Source of the DNA: Wenzhouxiangella sp.
GTDB lineage: Bacteria > Pseudomonadota > Gammaproteobacteria > Xanthomonadales > Wenzhouxiangellaceae
DNA length: 64,000 bases
NCBI GenBank assembly: GCA_007134485.1
Contig: SLKT01000099.1
Coordinates: 1 to 64,000 of the forward strand
Direction of reading: 5' to 3'
Below the pieces are notes generated by a model. The model saw nothing but the letters and a program-made list of their open reading frames with translations, was not told the origin of the DNA and did not search any database. Made by a program: the position numbers and the translations under genes. Of the stretch, positions 26,758 through 36,721 are shown one piece after another (the first letter of the stretch is position 1; every line of letters begins with the position of its first letter).

Positions 26758-28443
26758 ATGACATCGAATCAAGCCACCTGGAAACTGGTCGTGGGTTTGA
26801 TCGCCGCACTGGCCATTGCAATCCATGTCCATGCCGATTGCACTCACAATAGTGATCACAATGGCGATCACGAGCACAACGATCATGCCCACATGCACGA
26901 CGATGCACTGGTGCATGACGATGAAACCATCGGCACGGTCGACTTCGGCGCTGACTGCAATGAATCGGTGCGCGCGGATTTCGATCGTGCGCTCGGGCTG
27001 ATGCATCACATGATGTATGTGCAGTCACGCGGTGAGTACGAATCCATCGCCGAGACCGATCCCGACTGCGCAATGGCGCACTGGGGCGTGGCCACGACCC
27101 TGTTCCAGCCGCTATGGGGCACCACCCCTTCGGACGAGGACTTCGAAAGGGCCGAGGTCGCCATCGACCGTGCGCGCGCCAGCGTCGAAAGCGAGCGCGA
27201 GCGGCTGCTGATCGAGGCCACGGCAGCATTTTTCGAGGCCGATACCGAACACCTCGGCGTTCGCCTCAATGCCTGGGCCGATGGCATGGATGCGGCCTAT
27301 CAGGCCTACCCCGAAGATCATGACGTGGCCGCGCTGTACAGTCTGGGGTTGCTGACCCGGGCCTTGAGCGCCGATGACCACCATGCCCTGCATGCCGAGG
27401 CCGAAGAGATTCTCCAGAAGATATTCGATGCCGAGCCGACCCATCCGGGATCGATTCACTATGCCATTCATGCCACCGATGCCGAAGGCCGGGCCGAAAA
27501 CATGTTGCACATGGTCGAGGCTTACGGCGAAATTGCGCCGACCGTGCCGCATGCCCTGCACATGCCCTCGCACATATACGTGCGCCTGGGCGACTGGCCC
27601 GAGGTCATCGACTGGAATGAGCGGTCATCCGAAGCGGCACTGGAACATGATGTCAATGGCGCCGTCTCTTATCACTACATCCACGCCATCGACTACCTGG
27701 TTTATGGTCATTTGCAGCGCGGTGAGGACTCTGTTGCAGAGAACGTATGGAAAACGGCTCAGGACAAGGGTCGTCACCAGGGTGGTTTTGTCGGCGCCTT
27801 TCACCTGGCTGCCATTCCCGCGCGCCTGGCCGTTGAACAGCGTGACTGGGAACGCGCCGCCCAACTTGACTCGCACACACCCGACTACATCGAATGGGAA
27901 AGCTTCGAGTGGCCAGAAGGCCTGAACTGGTACGCGCGCGGGCTCGGCGCGGTGCACACCGATGACCTGGAAGGCGCGCGCAAAGCGGCAGCAAGCCTGG
28001 AAGCACTCAGCGACCAGGCCAGGGCTGCCGCCGACGAGCGATTCACCGTGTATATCGACGTTGACCGCTACATTCTCGAGGGCTGGATTGCGCATGCCGA
28101 AGGGGATGCCGAGCGCGCCGTGAAATCCATGCGCAAGGCCGTGGATCTCGAATCATCGGTGGAAAAACATCCGGTCACCCCCGGCGCACTGTTGCCTCCG
28201 GGCGAGGCACTTGGTGATCTGCTGCGCACCCTCGAGCGGCCGGCCGCGGCTCTGGATGCCTATTCCGAGGCCGACAAGATCTGGCCGGGTCGCTACAACA
28301 CCCTCTTCGGAGCCATGATCGCCGCCGAACAGGCCGGAGACGACCAGGCAGCCTCCCAGTGGGCCGAACGCCTGCTGTCGGTCGCACCACAAGCCGAACG
28401 TCCCAATATCGAGCGAGCGCGTGTGACAGTCCTGCACGATTGA
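26758..28443 (+). CDS. Exported His-rich, TPR-like repeat protein
   Basis: 561 aa. An AGGAGG ribosome site 5 nt before the ATG predicts strong translation. The N-terminus has a signal peptide (LVVGLIAALAIAIHVHAD), then a His/Asp-rich stretch of about 30 residues (HNGDHEHNDHAHMHDD) likely to bind metal. The rest is helical repeats; HTPDYIEWESFEWPEGLNWYA and HALHMPSHIYVRLGDW are recognisable landmarks of a family usually annotated only as TPR-containing. It is paired with the exported cupin, so a shared periplasmic metal- or redox-linked role is conceivable but unproven. Confidence 0.85.
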   Translation: MTSNQATWKLVVGLIAALAIAIHVHADCTHNSDHNGDHEHNDHAHMHDDALVHDDETIGTVDFGADCNESVRADFDRALGLMHHMMYVQSRGEYESIAETDPDCAMAHWGVATTLFQPLWGTTPSDEDFERAEVAIDRARASVESERERLLIEATAAFFEADTEHLGVRLNAWADGMDAAYQAYPEDHDVAALYSLGLLTRALSADDHHALHAEAEEILQKIFDAEPTHPGSIHYAIHATDAEGRAENMLHMVEAYGEIAPTVPHALHMPSHIYVRLGDWPEVIDWNERSSEAALEHDVNGAVSYHYIHAIDYLVYGHLQRGEDSVAENVWKTAQDKGRHQGGFVGAFHLAAIPARLAVEQRDWERAAQLDSHTPDYIEWESFEWPEGLNWYARGLGAVHTDDLEGARKAAASLEALSDQARAAADERFTVYIDVDRYILEGWIAHAEGDAERAVKSMRKAVDLESSVEKHPVTPGALLPPGEALGDLLRTLERPAAALDAYSEADKIWPGRYNTLFGAMIAAEQAGDDQAASQWAERLLSVAPQAERPNIERARVTVLHD

Positions 28444-28537
28444 GTTGACAGCTCGCTCCGAGGTCCAGGACGTTCAGAGCAGGCATGAACCCCTGACGAA
28501 GCGAAAGCGGGTATCGCCTCGAGGTGTAAACGTCCAG

Positions 28538-28906
28538 TCAGTGCGCGGTATTGGCGGCGTGAGCACGTAGCTGATCCAGGGTGACATACTCCAATGTCGC
28601 CTCGTGGGTGGCTTCCAGAATCACCCGCGGCGCGATGCCGGCCATCAGCGCCTCGCGCCAGCGATCAGCGCAAAGACACCACTGGTCACCCGGCTTGAGG
28701 CCCGGAAAACCCCAGGCCGGTCGCGGAGTGGAAAGATCATTGCCGCGCTCGGCCGAAAACTCCAGGAACTCCTCGGTCATCACCGCACAGACGCTGTGAC
28801 AGCCGACATCGTCATCCCCGGTACGGCAACTACCATCGCGATAAAAGCCGGTCAAAGGATCGTGCGAACAAGGGACAAGGGGCTCGCCCAGTACGTTGCG
28901 TGTCAT
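28538..28906 (-). CDS. DUF2237 family protein
   Basis: 122 aa, the usual length. The family signature runs through the whole protein: NVLGEPLVPCSHDPLTGFYR, CHSVCAVMTEEFLEFS, GNDLSTPRPAWGFPGLKPGD and WCLCADRW, ending ILEATHEATLEYV. The conserved Cys residues are all present. The molecular function is not established. It stands alone, convergent with the TPR gene; the region to 29189 upstream is promoter space. Confidence 0.93.
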   Translation of the reverse strand: MTRNVLGEPLVPCSHDPLTGFYRDGSCRTGDDDVGCHSVCAVMTEEFLEFSAERGNDLSTPRPAWGFPGLKPGDQWCLCADRWREALMAGIAPRVILEATHEATLEYVTLDQLRAHAANTAH

Positions 28907-29189
28907 TTGAAACCTCTATTGTGATCAGTTGACCGCCAGCCCGGACTCGGTTTCGGCCTGAATTGGAATCGAGACCTGCCCTTTCAGCACTGAGGCGGGC
29001 GTTCGAAACTGATGGTCTGGGAGGCTTGCGAACTTCCAGCGAGGGCGTAGCCTAACCTTCCCAACCGAGCTGATCAATGGTTGCAACAACCTTATATTAA
29101 CCCGGCATCGATCGGTGACTGTCAAAGGCCGTTAAGCACAGAATGCGGTTTACACTAGATTATCCTTGATAGGAGGGCCTTTCGGTGCC

Positions 29190-31745
29190 ATGACATTTTT
29201 CAGACATGATCGATTACTACTGCTGATTGCACTCTCCATGATGATTCTGCCCTCGTGCGAACGACAACATCCATTGACCGTGGAACCGGGTGTTTCATTA
29301 CAGCTTGCCGAATATCGCAAATCAGTACTGAGTGACATCCGCTACCGGCTGCATTTCATCATCCCCGAACAGCGAGAGGCAGCAATTGACGGGGCGCTTC
29401 AGCTTACTTTCAATTTGTCCGGCACCCGCCTGCCGCTGCAGCTCGATTTTCGAGCACCGGAGGAAAACCTGATTTCGGTAAAGGCGAATGGTCAAGCATC
29501 CGAATATCGTTTCAAGCATGAGCATATCGTGATTCCGGCCGAAGAGCTGATACCCGGAGAAAACGAGATTTCAATCGAGTTCATTGCCGGCGAGGACGCG
29601 CTGAACCGAAACCCGGAGTATCTCTACACGCTCTTCGTACCCGACCGGGCAAGGACGGCGTTTCCGGTATTCGATCAGCCCGATCTGAAGTCGGTCTACG
29701 AACTCACGCTAACCCTTCCTGAGGGCTGGGAAGCCCTGGCCAATGGCGTGCTGCTCGAAGAGCAACCGGATGGTGATGGCCGCAAACTCAGGTTCGCGGA
29801 GTCCGACCTGATCCCTTCCTATCTTTTCTCTTTCGTGGCCGGAAAATTCGAGCGCGTCACGCGGTCTGTTAACGGGCGCGACATGACCCTGATTCACCGG
29901 GAAACCGATATCGAAAAAGTCAACCGCAACCTGGATGACATCTTTCGCCTGCATGGCAACGCGCTTGAATGGCTCGAGGCCTACACCGGCATCCCCCATC
30001 CCTATCAGAAGTTCGACTTTGCCCTGATTCCCGGTTTCCAATACAACGGCATGGAGCATGTCGGCGCCATCCTCTACCGTTCCGACAGCCTGTTTCTGGA
30101 TGAAGATCCCTCGCAGTCGGCCCTGCTTGGCCGTGCCAGCCTGATCGCCCACGAAACGGCGCATATGTGGTTCGGCAACCTGGTGACCATGAAGTGGTTC
30201 AACGATGTATGGACCAAGGAGGTGTATGCCAATTTCATGGCGGCCAAGATTGTGAACCCGGAATTCCCGGAGGTGGATCATGATCTGAATTTCCTGGTGC
30301 GCCATTACCCGGCAGCCTACAGCGTGGACAGGACACAGGGCGCCAATCCCATTCGTCAGCATCTTGAAAATCTCAACATGGCCGGACAGATGTACGGCCC
30401 CATCATTTATCAGAAGGCGCCCATCATGATGCGCCAACTCGAAACCCTGCTGGGTGAGACGCTGTTCCGGACAGGCATCCCGGAATACCTGGAGCGCTTC
30501 AGCCACGACAATGCCACATGGCCGGAGCTGGTCGCCATTTTTGATCGCCTCATTGATCAGGATCTTGAACGCTGGAGCGATGTATGGGTGCACACCGCAG
30601 GCAGGCCTCATATTGGCGTTGAATCGGTCAGCCCGCTGAAGATCCGCCAGCATGATCCATCCGGCAAAAGCCGGATCTGGACTCAGGCGTTCGAGGCATT
30701 GATCTTTTCCGGAGATCAACGATGTGCAGTCAACGTAACGTCCGATGCGCCGGTGGTCGAGATTGCGTTGCCGCAGGAATGCTCTGATCCGGATCAGGTT
30801 TTGCTCAACTCCGACGGCATGGGCTACGGGCTTTTCGAAGCCGATCAAGAACTGCTGAATCAATGGCCGAACTTGAGTGATCTTCAAACGGGCGTACTGC
30901 TGATCGACTTGTATGAAAACATGCTTGAGCAGCGCGAGATCGACCCGCTGGAGATGGTGCAATCGCTGATCAAGTTGATTCCCGAAGCGCACAACCAGCT
31001 CATTCTTGAGTTAGCCCTGGACAAGCTCGGTACGATCCAATGGTCGTTTCTGACAGATGAACAACGATCCGACATGCAAGCTGACATTGAACGGATGCTG
31101 TGGGACGGCGTGCAAGACCCTGATCATGACGGCAGCCTGAAGCGGGTCTTTTTCAACAGCTACCGGAATGCGGCGATGAGCGATGAGGCGCTGGACAGGC
31201 TGTATGAGATCTGGTCGGGAAGGGTTCAGGTGGCCGGACTTTCACTTTCGGAGACGGACTTGATCAGCCTGGCATCCGAGCTTTCGATCAAGATGCCCGA
31301 CCGATTCGAGCACATTGCCGCAACCCAACTGGACCAGATCGAAAATCCCGACCGCAGGAGGGAGTTCGAATTCATCATGCCGGCCCTTTCCAATGACCGG
31401 GAAACGCGTGATCGGTTCTTTGACTCCCTGATGGGTGCGGACAACAGAAGGGTCGAGTCATGGGTGCGAACGGCGCTCGGATACCTGCACCATCCGCTCA
31501 GGGTGGATGAGTCGGAGCAATACCTCCGGGCATCACTTGAAATTCTCGAAGAGCTGCAAGTGACCGGTGACATCTTTTTTCCCAGCCAGTGGCTGAACCT
31601 TACCTTCAAGCATCACTGGTCCGACAGCGCGGTGGAGACCGTTCGCGCATTCCTCGAAGAGCGACCGGACTACAACGAGCAACTCAGGATGAGGATCCTG
31701 CAGGCGGCCGATGATCTGTTCCGCGCCAATCAATTGCGGAAGTGA
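29190..31745 (+). CDS. M1-family zinc aminopeptidase, lipoprotein form
   Basis: 851 aa from ATG 29190; the listed 29166 start is a TTG. A lipoprotein signal is likely (LLLLIALSMMILPSC). The peptidase domain shows the substrate loop as NGMEHVGA (family GAMEN, here altered in its last residue), zinc motif HETAHMWFGNLVTMKWFND and the third ligand in TKEVYANF, 18 residues after the second His. FDQPDLKSVYELTL is the usual M1 N-terminal block. The C-terminal ~300 residues are helical, as in ERAP-type enzymes. It removes N-terminal residues from peptides, here probably at the periplasmic face of a membrane. It is monocistronic. Confidence 0.93.
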   Translation: MTFFRHDRLLLLIALSMMILPSCERQHPLTVEPGVSLQLAEYRKSVLSDIRYRLHFIIPEQREAAIDGALQLTFNLSGTRLPLQLDFRAPEENLISVKANGQASEYRFKHEHIVIPAEELIPGENEISIEFIAGEDALNRNPEYLYTLFVPDRARTAFPVFDQPDLKSVYELTLTLPEGWEALANGVLLEEQPDGDGRKLRFAESDLIPSYLFSFVAGKFERVTRSVNGRDMTLIHRETDIEKVNRNLDDIFRLHGNALEWLEAYTGIPHPYQKFDFALIPGFQYNGMEHVGAILYRSDSLFLDEDPSQSALLGRASLIAHETAHMWFGNLVTMKWFNDVWTKEVYANFMAAKIVNPEFPEVDHDLNFLVRHYPAAYSVDRTQGANPIRQHLENLNMAGQMYGPIIYQKAPIMMRQLETLLGETLFRTGIPEYLERFSHDNATWPELVAIFDRLIDQDLERWSDVWVHTAGRPHIGVESVSPLKIRQHDPSGKSRIWTQAFEALIFSGDQRCAVNVTSDAPVVEIALPQECSDPDQVLLNSDGMGYGLFEADQELLNQWPNLSDLQTGVLLIDLYENMLEQREIDPLEMVQSLIKLIPEAHNQLILELALDKLGTIQWSFLTDEQRSDMQADIERMLWDGVQDPDHDGSLKRVFFNSYRNAAMSDEALDRLYEIWSGRVQVAGLSLSETDLISLASELSIKMPDRFEHIAATQLDQIENPDRRREFEFIMPALSNDRETRDRFFDSLMGADNRRVESWVRTALGYLHHPLRVDESEQYLRASLEILEELQVTGDIFFPSQWLNLTFKHHWSDSAVETVRAFLEERPDYNEQLRMRILQAADDLFRANQLRK

Positions 31746-31787
31746 CGCCCGGGCCGAACTGCCAGCGATCAATTGTTACGCGCTGGC

Positions 31788-32297
31788 TCACTTGCGCTTG
31801 AGCCTGAGAAATACCAGGCGATGGGCATTGGCTTCATCGCACGGGCGGGCTTGCATGTGCTCGACAGTCCACTGCGCCAGGTTGTAGTCGGGAAAGACGG
31901 TATCGCCATCGGGTTCGGCATCGACCAGGGTCAGCTCCAACCGGTTGGCCAGCGGCAGGGCCTGGCGATAGATTTCACCGCCGCCGATGATCATGACGCG
32001 CTGGGCATCGACACACCTTGACAGGGCCGTATCCAGGCTGTCGGCCAGTTCCACGCGCTCGGGCAGACGCGGCCGGGAACGGCTGATCACGATATTGCGT
32101 CGACCAGGCAGGGGCTTGCCGATCGACTCGAAGGTCTTGCGGCCCATGATGACCGGGTGTCCGAGCGTGACCTGCTTGAAGTGGGCCAGGTCGGCCGGCA
32201 GGCGCCACGGCATGTCGCCCTGGTTGCCGATCACGCGATTGCGGGCCATGGCCGCAACCAGCACCAGTTCGCCGGAGAAGGAATTCATTGTCTGCAT
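31788..32297 (-). CDS. folA: Dihydrofolate reductase
   Basis: 169 aa, full length. It reduces dihydrofolate to tetrahydrofolate with NADPH in the cytoplasm. Motifs: VAAMARNRVIGNQGDMPW (substrate loop with the catalytic acidic residue downstream, LPADLAHFK), PVIMGRKTFESIGKPLPGR (cofactor site), VISR and VMIIGGGEIYRQALP, ending with the TLVDAEPDGDTVFPDY block. An in-frame ATG three codons in (32288) is an equally plausible start. It is isolated, divergent from the ECF sigma gene at 32443. Confidence 0.97.
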   Translation of the reverse strand: MQTMNSFSGELVLVAAMARNRVIGNQGDMPWRLPADLAHFKQVTLGHPVIMGRKTFESIGKPLPGRRNIVISRSRPRLPERVELADSLDTALSRCVDAQRVMIIGGGEIYRQALPLANRLELTLVDAEPDGDTVFPDYNLAQWTVEHMQARPCDEANAHRLVFLRLKRK

Positions 32298-32442
32298 CCA
32301 GGATCTTGGTCTGTTAGCCAGCGACTACCGGCCGGCACTCGCCCAGAATCATAGAGCATCGTGCCAGTCGATGAGCATCCATTGTCCGCGAGAGTGGTAA
32401 GCTTGCGCTCTGACCCGTGAATCTCCGACCGTGATTGGCCTC

Positions 32443-33027
32443 ATGGCAAAGCCTGACGAAGACCCGATCACCTTGTTGCTCGAGCAACTGCGATCCTCGC
32501 CGGAATCGCTCGAGCAACTGACCGAAATCGTGTACGACGACATTCGCCGGCTAGCCCGCCACCAGCGCGCCCGCATGGGAACCGGCGAAACCCTGCGCAC
32601 CACCGCACTGGTTCACGAGGCTTACATGAAGCTGTTTCGCGACACCGGGGTTGCGATCACCAATCGTCAGCATCTCAACCGCCTGATGGTGCGCACCATT
32701 CGTCAGATCATCGTGGATCACGCGCGCAGCCAGCTTGCCAGCAAACGGGGTGGAAGCGCGGCTCACTTGCCGCTGGAAGAAGGCCTGGTGGCCGCCGACG
32801 AACACGACATGGCCTGGGTACTGGACATGAATGCCGCCATCAATCGCCTGGCCGATCTGGACGGCGAACTGGCCGATATCGTCACGGCCCGTTACTTTGC
32901 CGGAAATACCACCGAGGAGATTGCCGACATGGCTGATGTGTCACGCCGCACCGTACAGCGCCAGCTCAAACGCGCCAATGCCTGGCTGCGCATGGAACTC
33001 GGTATCGGCAAGGAAGCCTCTGGATGA
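32443..33027 (+). CDS. ECF-type sigma factor without an adjacent kinase
   Basis: 194 aa from ATG 32443 (a GTG four codons earlier is possible). Same family as the two kinase-linked sigma factors: EIVYDDIRRLARHQRARMG, TTALVHEAYMKLFRD, VRTIRQIIVDHARSQLASKRGG and a region-4 helix-turn-helix TTEEIADMADVSRRTVQRQLKRANAWL. The downstream gene is convergent mscS, so no kinase or anti-sigma partner is encoded beside it. Its targets are unknown. Confidence 0.93.
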   Translation: MAKPDEDPITLLLEQLRSSPESLEQLTEIVYDDIRRLARHQRARMGTGETLRTTALVHEAYMKLFRDTGVAITNRQHLNRLMVRTIRQIIVDHARSQLASKRGGSAAHLPLEEGLVAADEHDMAWVLDMNAAINRLADLDGELADIVTARYFAGNTTEEIADMADVSRRTVQRQLKRANAWLRMELGIGKEASG

Positions 33028-33046
33028 CTCTGCCGACTGAACCGGA

Positions 33047-34183
33047 TCAGGCAGACGGCTCCTCGGCGGGCCGTCCGGGATCGCGTACCCACAGATCGCG
33101 CTGCGGGAAGGGGATCTCGATACCGGCCTTGCCAAGCTCCTTGTAGATTTTCATGTACAGCTCGTGGGTGACCACGCCGCGCTCGGAAGGGTGATCGACC
33201 CAGCAAAGCAGTTCGAAATCCAGGCTGGAATCACCGAAACCGCGCATTCGCACCCGCGGTGAGGGATCGCGACAGACGGTTCCATGGTTGGCCGCGACCT
33301 GTTCAAGCAATTCGACCACCGCGTCGACATCCGAGCCGTAAGCCACGCCCACCTTCAGGCGAATGCGGAATTTGACCCAGCGCCCGCCGGATTCGTTGAA
33401 GATCTTGGCGTTGGCCATCTCCGAGTTGGGGACGATGATCTCGACATCGTCGCGGGTCAGCAGGCGGGTAGAACGAATGCCGACCTTGGTGATCTCGCCG
33501 CGATCACCGGAATCAAGCACGATGTAGTCGCCCAGCTTATACGGCGAATCGGCAATGATAAAAAACCCGGCGAACAGATTGGCCAGCGTATCGCGCGCGG
33601 CAAATCCCACCGCGATGCCGATCACGCCGGCCGAGGCCAGCCAGGCGGTCGGATTGATGTCCCAGACCATCAGCAGCGCATAAGCCGCCGCGCCGATGAT
33701 CAGGATCGTCATGACCAGATCAAACAGCGGAATGGTGCGCTCCTCGACGATGGCGTAGCGATCGCGCACCCGGCCAAGGATTTCCAGGCCGACATGCGAG
33801 GCGCGCATGGCCGACTTGATCAACCTGAGAATCAGCAGGCTGAGCAGAATGCGGATGATGACCTGTTCGACCCGCTCGCTGAATCCCATAACTTGAACCG
33901 CGACCACCAGGGCGATATAGGCCACGATCAGGGCGGCGACATTGGCCAGAATGCGCAAGAACTTCGCGCCCAGATCCGGGCTGGTACGAGAGACCAGCTT
34001 GGTGCCCCAATGCAGCACGAAGGCTCGACCCAGTACCGCCAGCGCGATGCCGACGACCATCACGACCAGGGCCAGCACGGGCGGGTAATTGGCCAGGAAA
34101 TGCCAGGAGGCCTCCAGCACCTCCGGCAGCCAGGCCGGCGGCTCGGCTCTCAGTTGGGGATTGGTTCCGGACTGCGCACTCAT
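33047..34183 (-). CDS. MscS-family mechanosensitive channel
   Basis: 378 aa. Membrane helices near residues 33-55 (YPPVLALVVMVVGIALAVLG), 75-100, 105-125 and 150-170 precede the pore helix and MscS signature VIGIAVGFAARDTLANLFAG, FFIIADSPYKLGDYI. A cytoplasmic beta domain follows (GEITKVGIRSTRLLTRDDVEIIVPN). It releases solutes on osmotic downshock. The start overlaps the stop of trhO by ATGA, so they form an operon. Confidence 0.94.
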   Translation of the reverse strand: MSAQSGTNPQLRAEPPAWLPEVLEASWHFLANYPPVLALVVMVVGIALAVLGRAFVLHWGTKLVSRTSPDLGAKFLRILANVAALIVAYIALVVAVQVMGFSERVEQVIIRILLSLLILRLIKSAMRASHVGLEILGRVRDRYAIVEERTIPLFDLVMTILIIGAAAYALLMVWDINPTAWLASAGVIGIAVGFAARDTLANLFAGFFIIADSPYKLGDYIVLDSGDRGEITKVGIRSTRLLTRDDVEIIVPNSEMANAKIFNESGGRWVKFRIRLKVGVAYGSDVDAVVELLEQVAANHGTVCRDPSPRVRMRGFGDSSLDFELLCWVDHPSERGVVTHELYMKIYKELGKAGIEIPFPQRDLWVRDPGRPAEEPSA

Positions 34184-35127
34184 TGGCTGATCTCCTGATT
34201 GGAATCAGCAGCATGATCATTTTGAGCCTGCGGGCCAAGATGCTGGTCACCACGCCTGCGGGCCAGGGCGATCTGGCGCACACGCTCGCGTATGCCGGCC
34301 AGGCGTCCCGGGGAAAACGCTTCGCCGCAAGCCCGGCATTGCCCATTTTCATCGACCGGCGGCATACCCTCGGCGCTGAGTCCCTCAGCCGGCTTGCGGC
34401 ATCCGGCGCACACCGCCCGCCCCGTCGGTTGCAGGGCGTGATTCACGCTGACCCGGTCATCGAACACAAAACACTCACCGTGCCAGCGGCTGTGCTCGAC
34501 CGGGATTGTCTCCAGGTATTGCAGAATCCCGCCATGCAACTGGTAGACCTGGTCATAGCCCTGCTCCAGTAACCAGGCGCTGGCCTTTTCGCAACGCACC
34601 CCCCCGGTGCAGAACATCGCCACCGGACGTTCCGGGTCAAGGTGCTCGGTCGCCCAATCACGAAACTCAGAGAAACGCTCGATTTGTGGGTTGATGGCCC
34701 CGGAAAAGCTGCCGATGTTGTATTCATACTGGTTGCGCGTGTCGACCAGTTGCACATCCTCCTGTTGAAGCAAACGCTGCCATTTCTCCGGTGAAAGCGA
34801 TTGACCGGTCGCCGTTTCCCCAGGCTTGAGGTTCGGTTCGAAGGTAATGATTTCAGGGCGGATGCGGACCTTGAGTCGCAGGAAGGGCACTGAACCAACC
34901 GTTGACCGATTGCAGACGAGATCAGCAACGCCATAGTGCTGGTTCAGCCAGTCCAGCCAATGATCCAGGGCGCTCGCATCGCCGCCCAGGCTGAAATTGA
35001 TGCCTTCGTCAGCCAGCAACACCGTACCCTTGAGTCCCAGTTCAAGCGTTCTGGCCCGGACCCGCGCACGCATCAGGGGCAATTCCTTCAGGTCGACGAA
35101 TTGGTAGGCGCTCAATAACTGGGGCAT
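34180..35127 (-). CDS. trhO: tRNA uridine(34) hydroxylase, rhodanese family
   Basis: 315 aa from the ATG at 35127 (MPQLLSAYQFVDLKELP); the longer ORF start reaches into the rpsB promoter region. It makes 5-hydroxyuridine at tRNA position 34 in an oxygen-dependent way. An N-terminal acylphosphatase-like domain (GTVLLADEGINFSLGG) is followed by a rhodanese domain with VDTRNQYEYNIGSF and active-site loop CTGGVRCEKASA, then the C-terminal Cys cluster (CAGCRKP...CRACGEAF). All expected motifs are present. The C-terminal end is extended and hydrophilic. Confidence 0.95.
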   Translation of the reverse strand: MPQLLSAYQFVDLKELPLMRARVRARTLELGLKGTVLLADEGINFSLGGDASALDHWLDWLNQHYGVADLVCNRSTVGSVPFLRLKVRIRPEIITFEPNLKPGETATGQSLSPEKWQRLLQQEDVQLVDTRNQYEYNIGSFSGAINPQIERFSEFRDWATEHLDPERPVAMFCTGGVRCEKASAWLLEQGYDQVYQLHGGILQYLETIPVEHSRWHGECFVFDDRVSVNHALQPTGRAVCAGCRKPAEGLSAEGMPPVDENGQCRACGEAFSPGRLAGIRERVRQIALARRRGDQHLGPQAQNDHAADSNQEISQ

Positions 35128-35207
35128 GGCAGGAACTTCTGATCCTCGGGCATGGCGTGAATGTCCATTGTATGTCAGCGCAGACCCATGGAAAAAGCAC
35201 GAAACTA

Positions 35208-35237
35208 TTGAAACAGGTAAGGCAAATGCTGTATGCT
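35208..35237 (+). promoter_or_regulatory. Candidate sigma-70 promoter for the rpsB operon
   Basis: TTGAAA (35208-35213) and TATGCT (35232-35237) are 18 bp apart, in the divergent region between trhO and rpsB. This would give an rpsB leader of about 250 nt, long enough for S2 autoregulation as known in enterobacteria. Assigned by eye only. Confidence 0.4.
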
Positions 35238-35493
35238 TGATGGGATTTGTTGGCCAATGATGGCCGGCAAAGACCATTACACACGCTGATTGGCAAGTGC
35301 TGCGGGGTTGCCCGTGTTCTTGATCATCGAATCGATGTCGGCAGACATCGAGAGCATGGTCTAAGAACCTGAGGTTCGCAGGCACGGGATCAGCGGAGGC
35401 CCAAACCCCGGACAATGCGTTGAAACTGAACGGAATTCAGGCACTGGAATGCCACCGTTGCGCGATGTCCAATTGAAAGTGAAGGAAATTTCA

Positions 35494-36630
35494 ATGCCCA
35501 ACGTCAATATGCGCCAGATGCTTGAAGCCGGCGTGCACTTCGGACACCAGACCCGTTACTGGAACCCGAAGATGGAACCCTACATCTTCGGCGCTCGTGG
35601 CAAGATCCACATCATCAACCTCGAAAAGACCCTGCCGCTGCTCAAGGAATCACTGGATTTCCTGAGCCGCATGGCCAGCCGTCGCGGCAACATCATGTTC
35701 GTCGGCACCAAGCGCGCCGCCAGCCAGTCCATCGCCGAGGAAGCCCAGCGCTGCAACAGTCCGTATGTTTCGCACCGCTGGCTGGGCGGCATGCTGACCA
35801 ATTTCCGTACCGTGCGCCAGTCCATCAACCGCCTGAAGGAACTCGAGCAGATGGCCGAGGACGGCAGTTTCGAGCGCCTGGTCAAGAAGGAAGTCCTGCA
35901 ACTGACCCGCGAGCGCGACAAACTCGAGCGCAGCCTGGGCGGCATCAAGGACATGAACGCCCTGCCCGACGCGATTTTCGTGGTCGATGTCGGACACGAA
36001 TCGATTGCCGTGGCCGAGGCGCGCAAGCTCAAGATCCCGGTCGTGGCGGTGGTCGACACCAATCATTCGCCGGAAAACATCGACTACGTCATTCCGGGCA
36101 ATGACGATGCCATCCGCTCGATTCGACTGTATGCCCAGCTGGCGGCCGACGCCATTCTGGAAGGCCGTGCTTCGGTACCCACTGTGGGTGGCGAGGATGA
36201 CGATGAATTCGTTGAACTCGATGCCGAAGGCAACCCGGTTGAAAAACCCGCCGAGAAGTCCGATGGCGCCGCCCGCAAGACGGCCAAGAAAAAGACCACG
36301 GCCCGCGTGACCAAGAAGACGGCCAAGAAGAAGGTTGCCGCCAAGGCGGACGATGCCGGAACCGACAAGCCCGACCCGGCCGATTCGGACAAGGCGGAAA
36401 CCAACGCGCCCGCGGCCAAGGCCGACGATGCCAAGGAAGTGGAAACCGCCAAAGCCGAAGAGGTCGAAGCCGCAAAGCCGGACGAGGCCGAAGCCGCCAA
36501 GGCCGACGAGGCCGCGACCAAGCCGGCAAAGAAGGCTGCAACCAAGAAGGCAACCAAAAAGAAAACGGCCAAGAAGAAGGCCACCAAGAAAAAGGCGGCC
36601 AAGAAGACCGCGGCCAAGCCCGATGATTGA
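35494..36630 (+). CDS. rpsB: Ribosomal protein S2 with a histone-H1-like C-terminal extension
   Basis: 378 aa from ATG 35494 after GAAGGAAATT. The first ~230 residues are standard S2 ([92 protein letters not shown]). S2 binds the small ribosomal subunit and is needed for S1 attachment. After [15 protein letters not shown] the protein continues for about 140 residues of Ala/Lys/Asp/Glu low complexity, ending in [13 protein letters not shown]-type repeats like histone H1 tails. Most bacterial S2 proteins stop near 240 residues. It is the first gene of the operon, followed by tsf. Confidence 0.97.
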   Translation: MPNVNMRQMLEAGVHFGHQTRYWNPKMEPYIFGARGKIHIINLEKTLPLLKESLDFLSRMASRRGNIMFVGTKRAASQSIAEEAQRCNSPYVSHRWLGGMLTNFRTVRQSINRLKELEQMAEDGSFERLVKKEVLQLTRERDKLERSLGGIKDMNALPDAIFVVDVGHESIAVAEARKLKIPVVAVVDTNHSPENIDYVIPGNDDAIRSIRLYAQLAADAILEGRASVPTVGGEDDDEFVELDAEGNPVEKPAEKSDGAARKTAKKKTTARVTKKTAKKKVAAKADDAGTDKPDPADSDKAETNAPAAKADDAKEVETAKAEEVEAAKPDEAEAAKADEAATKPAKKAATKKATKKKTAKKKATKKKAAKKTAAKPDD

Positions 36631-36635
36631 TGGGG

Positions 36636-36667
36636 CGGGCGCCGTTCACAACTGCGATCGGCGCCCG
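36636..36667 (+). terminator. Hairpin between rpsB and tsf (attenuator-like)
   Basis: CGGGCGCC (36636-36643) pairs perfectly with GGCGCCCG (36660-36667) around a 16-nt loop, just past the rpsB stop. There is no T-run, so it may partially reduce readthrough or stabilise the rpsB mRNA rather than terminate fully. An intercistronic attenuator at this place is known in E. coli. Confidence 0.5.
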
Positions 36668-36721
36668 ATTCCTGAAAGATGATGCAACCCCGAGTCTGTA
36701 TTTTTGAGGAATTCTGATCCA

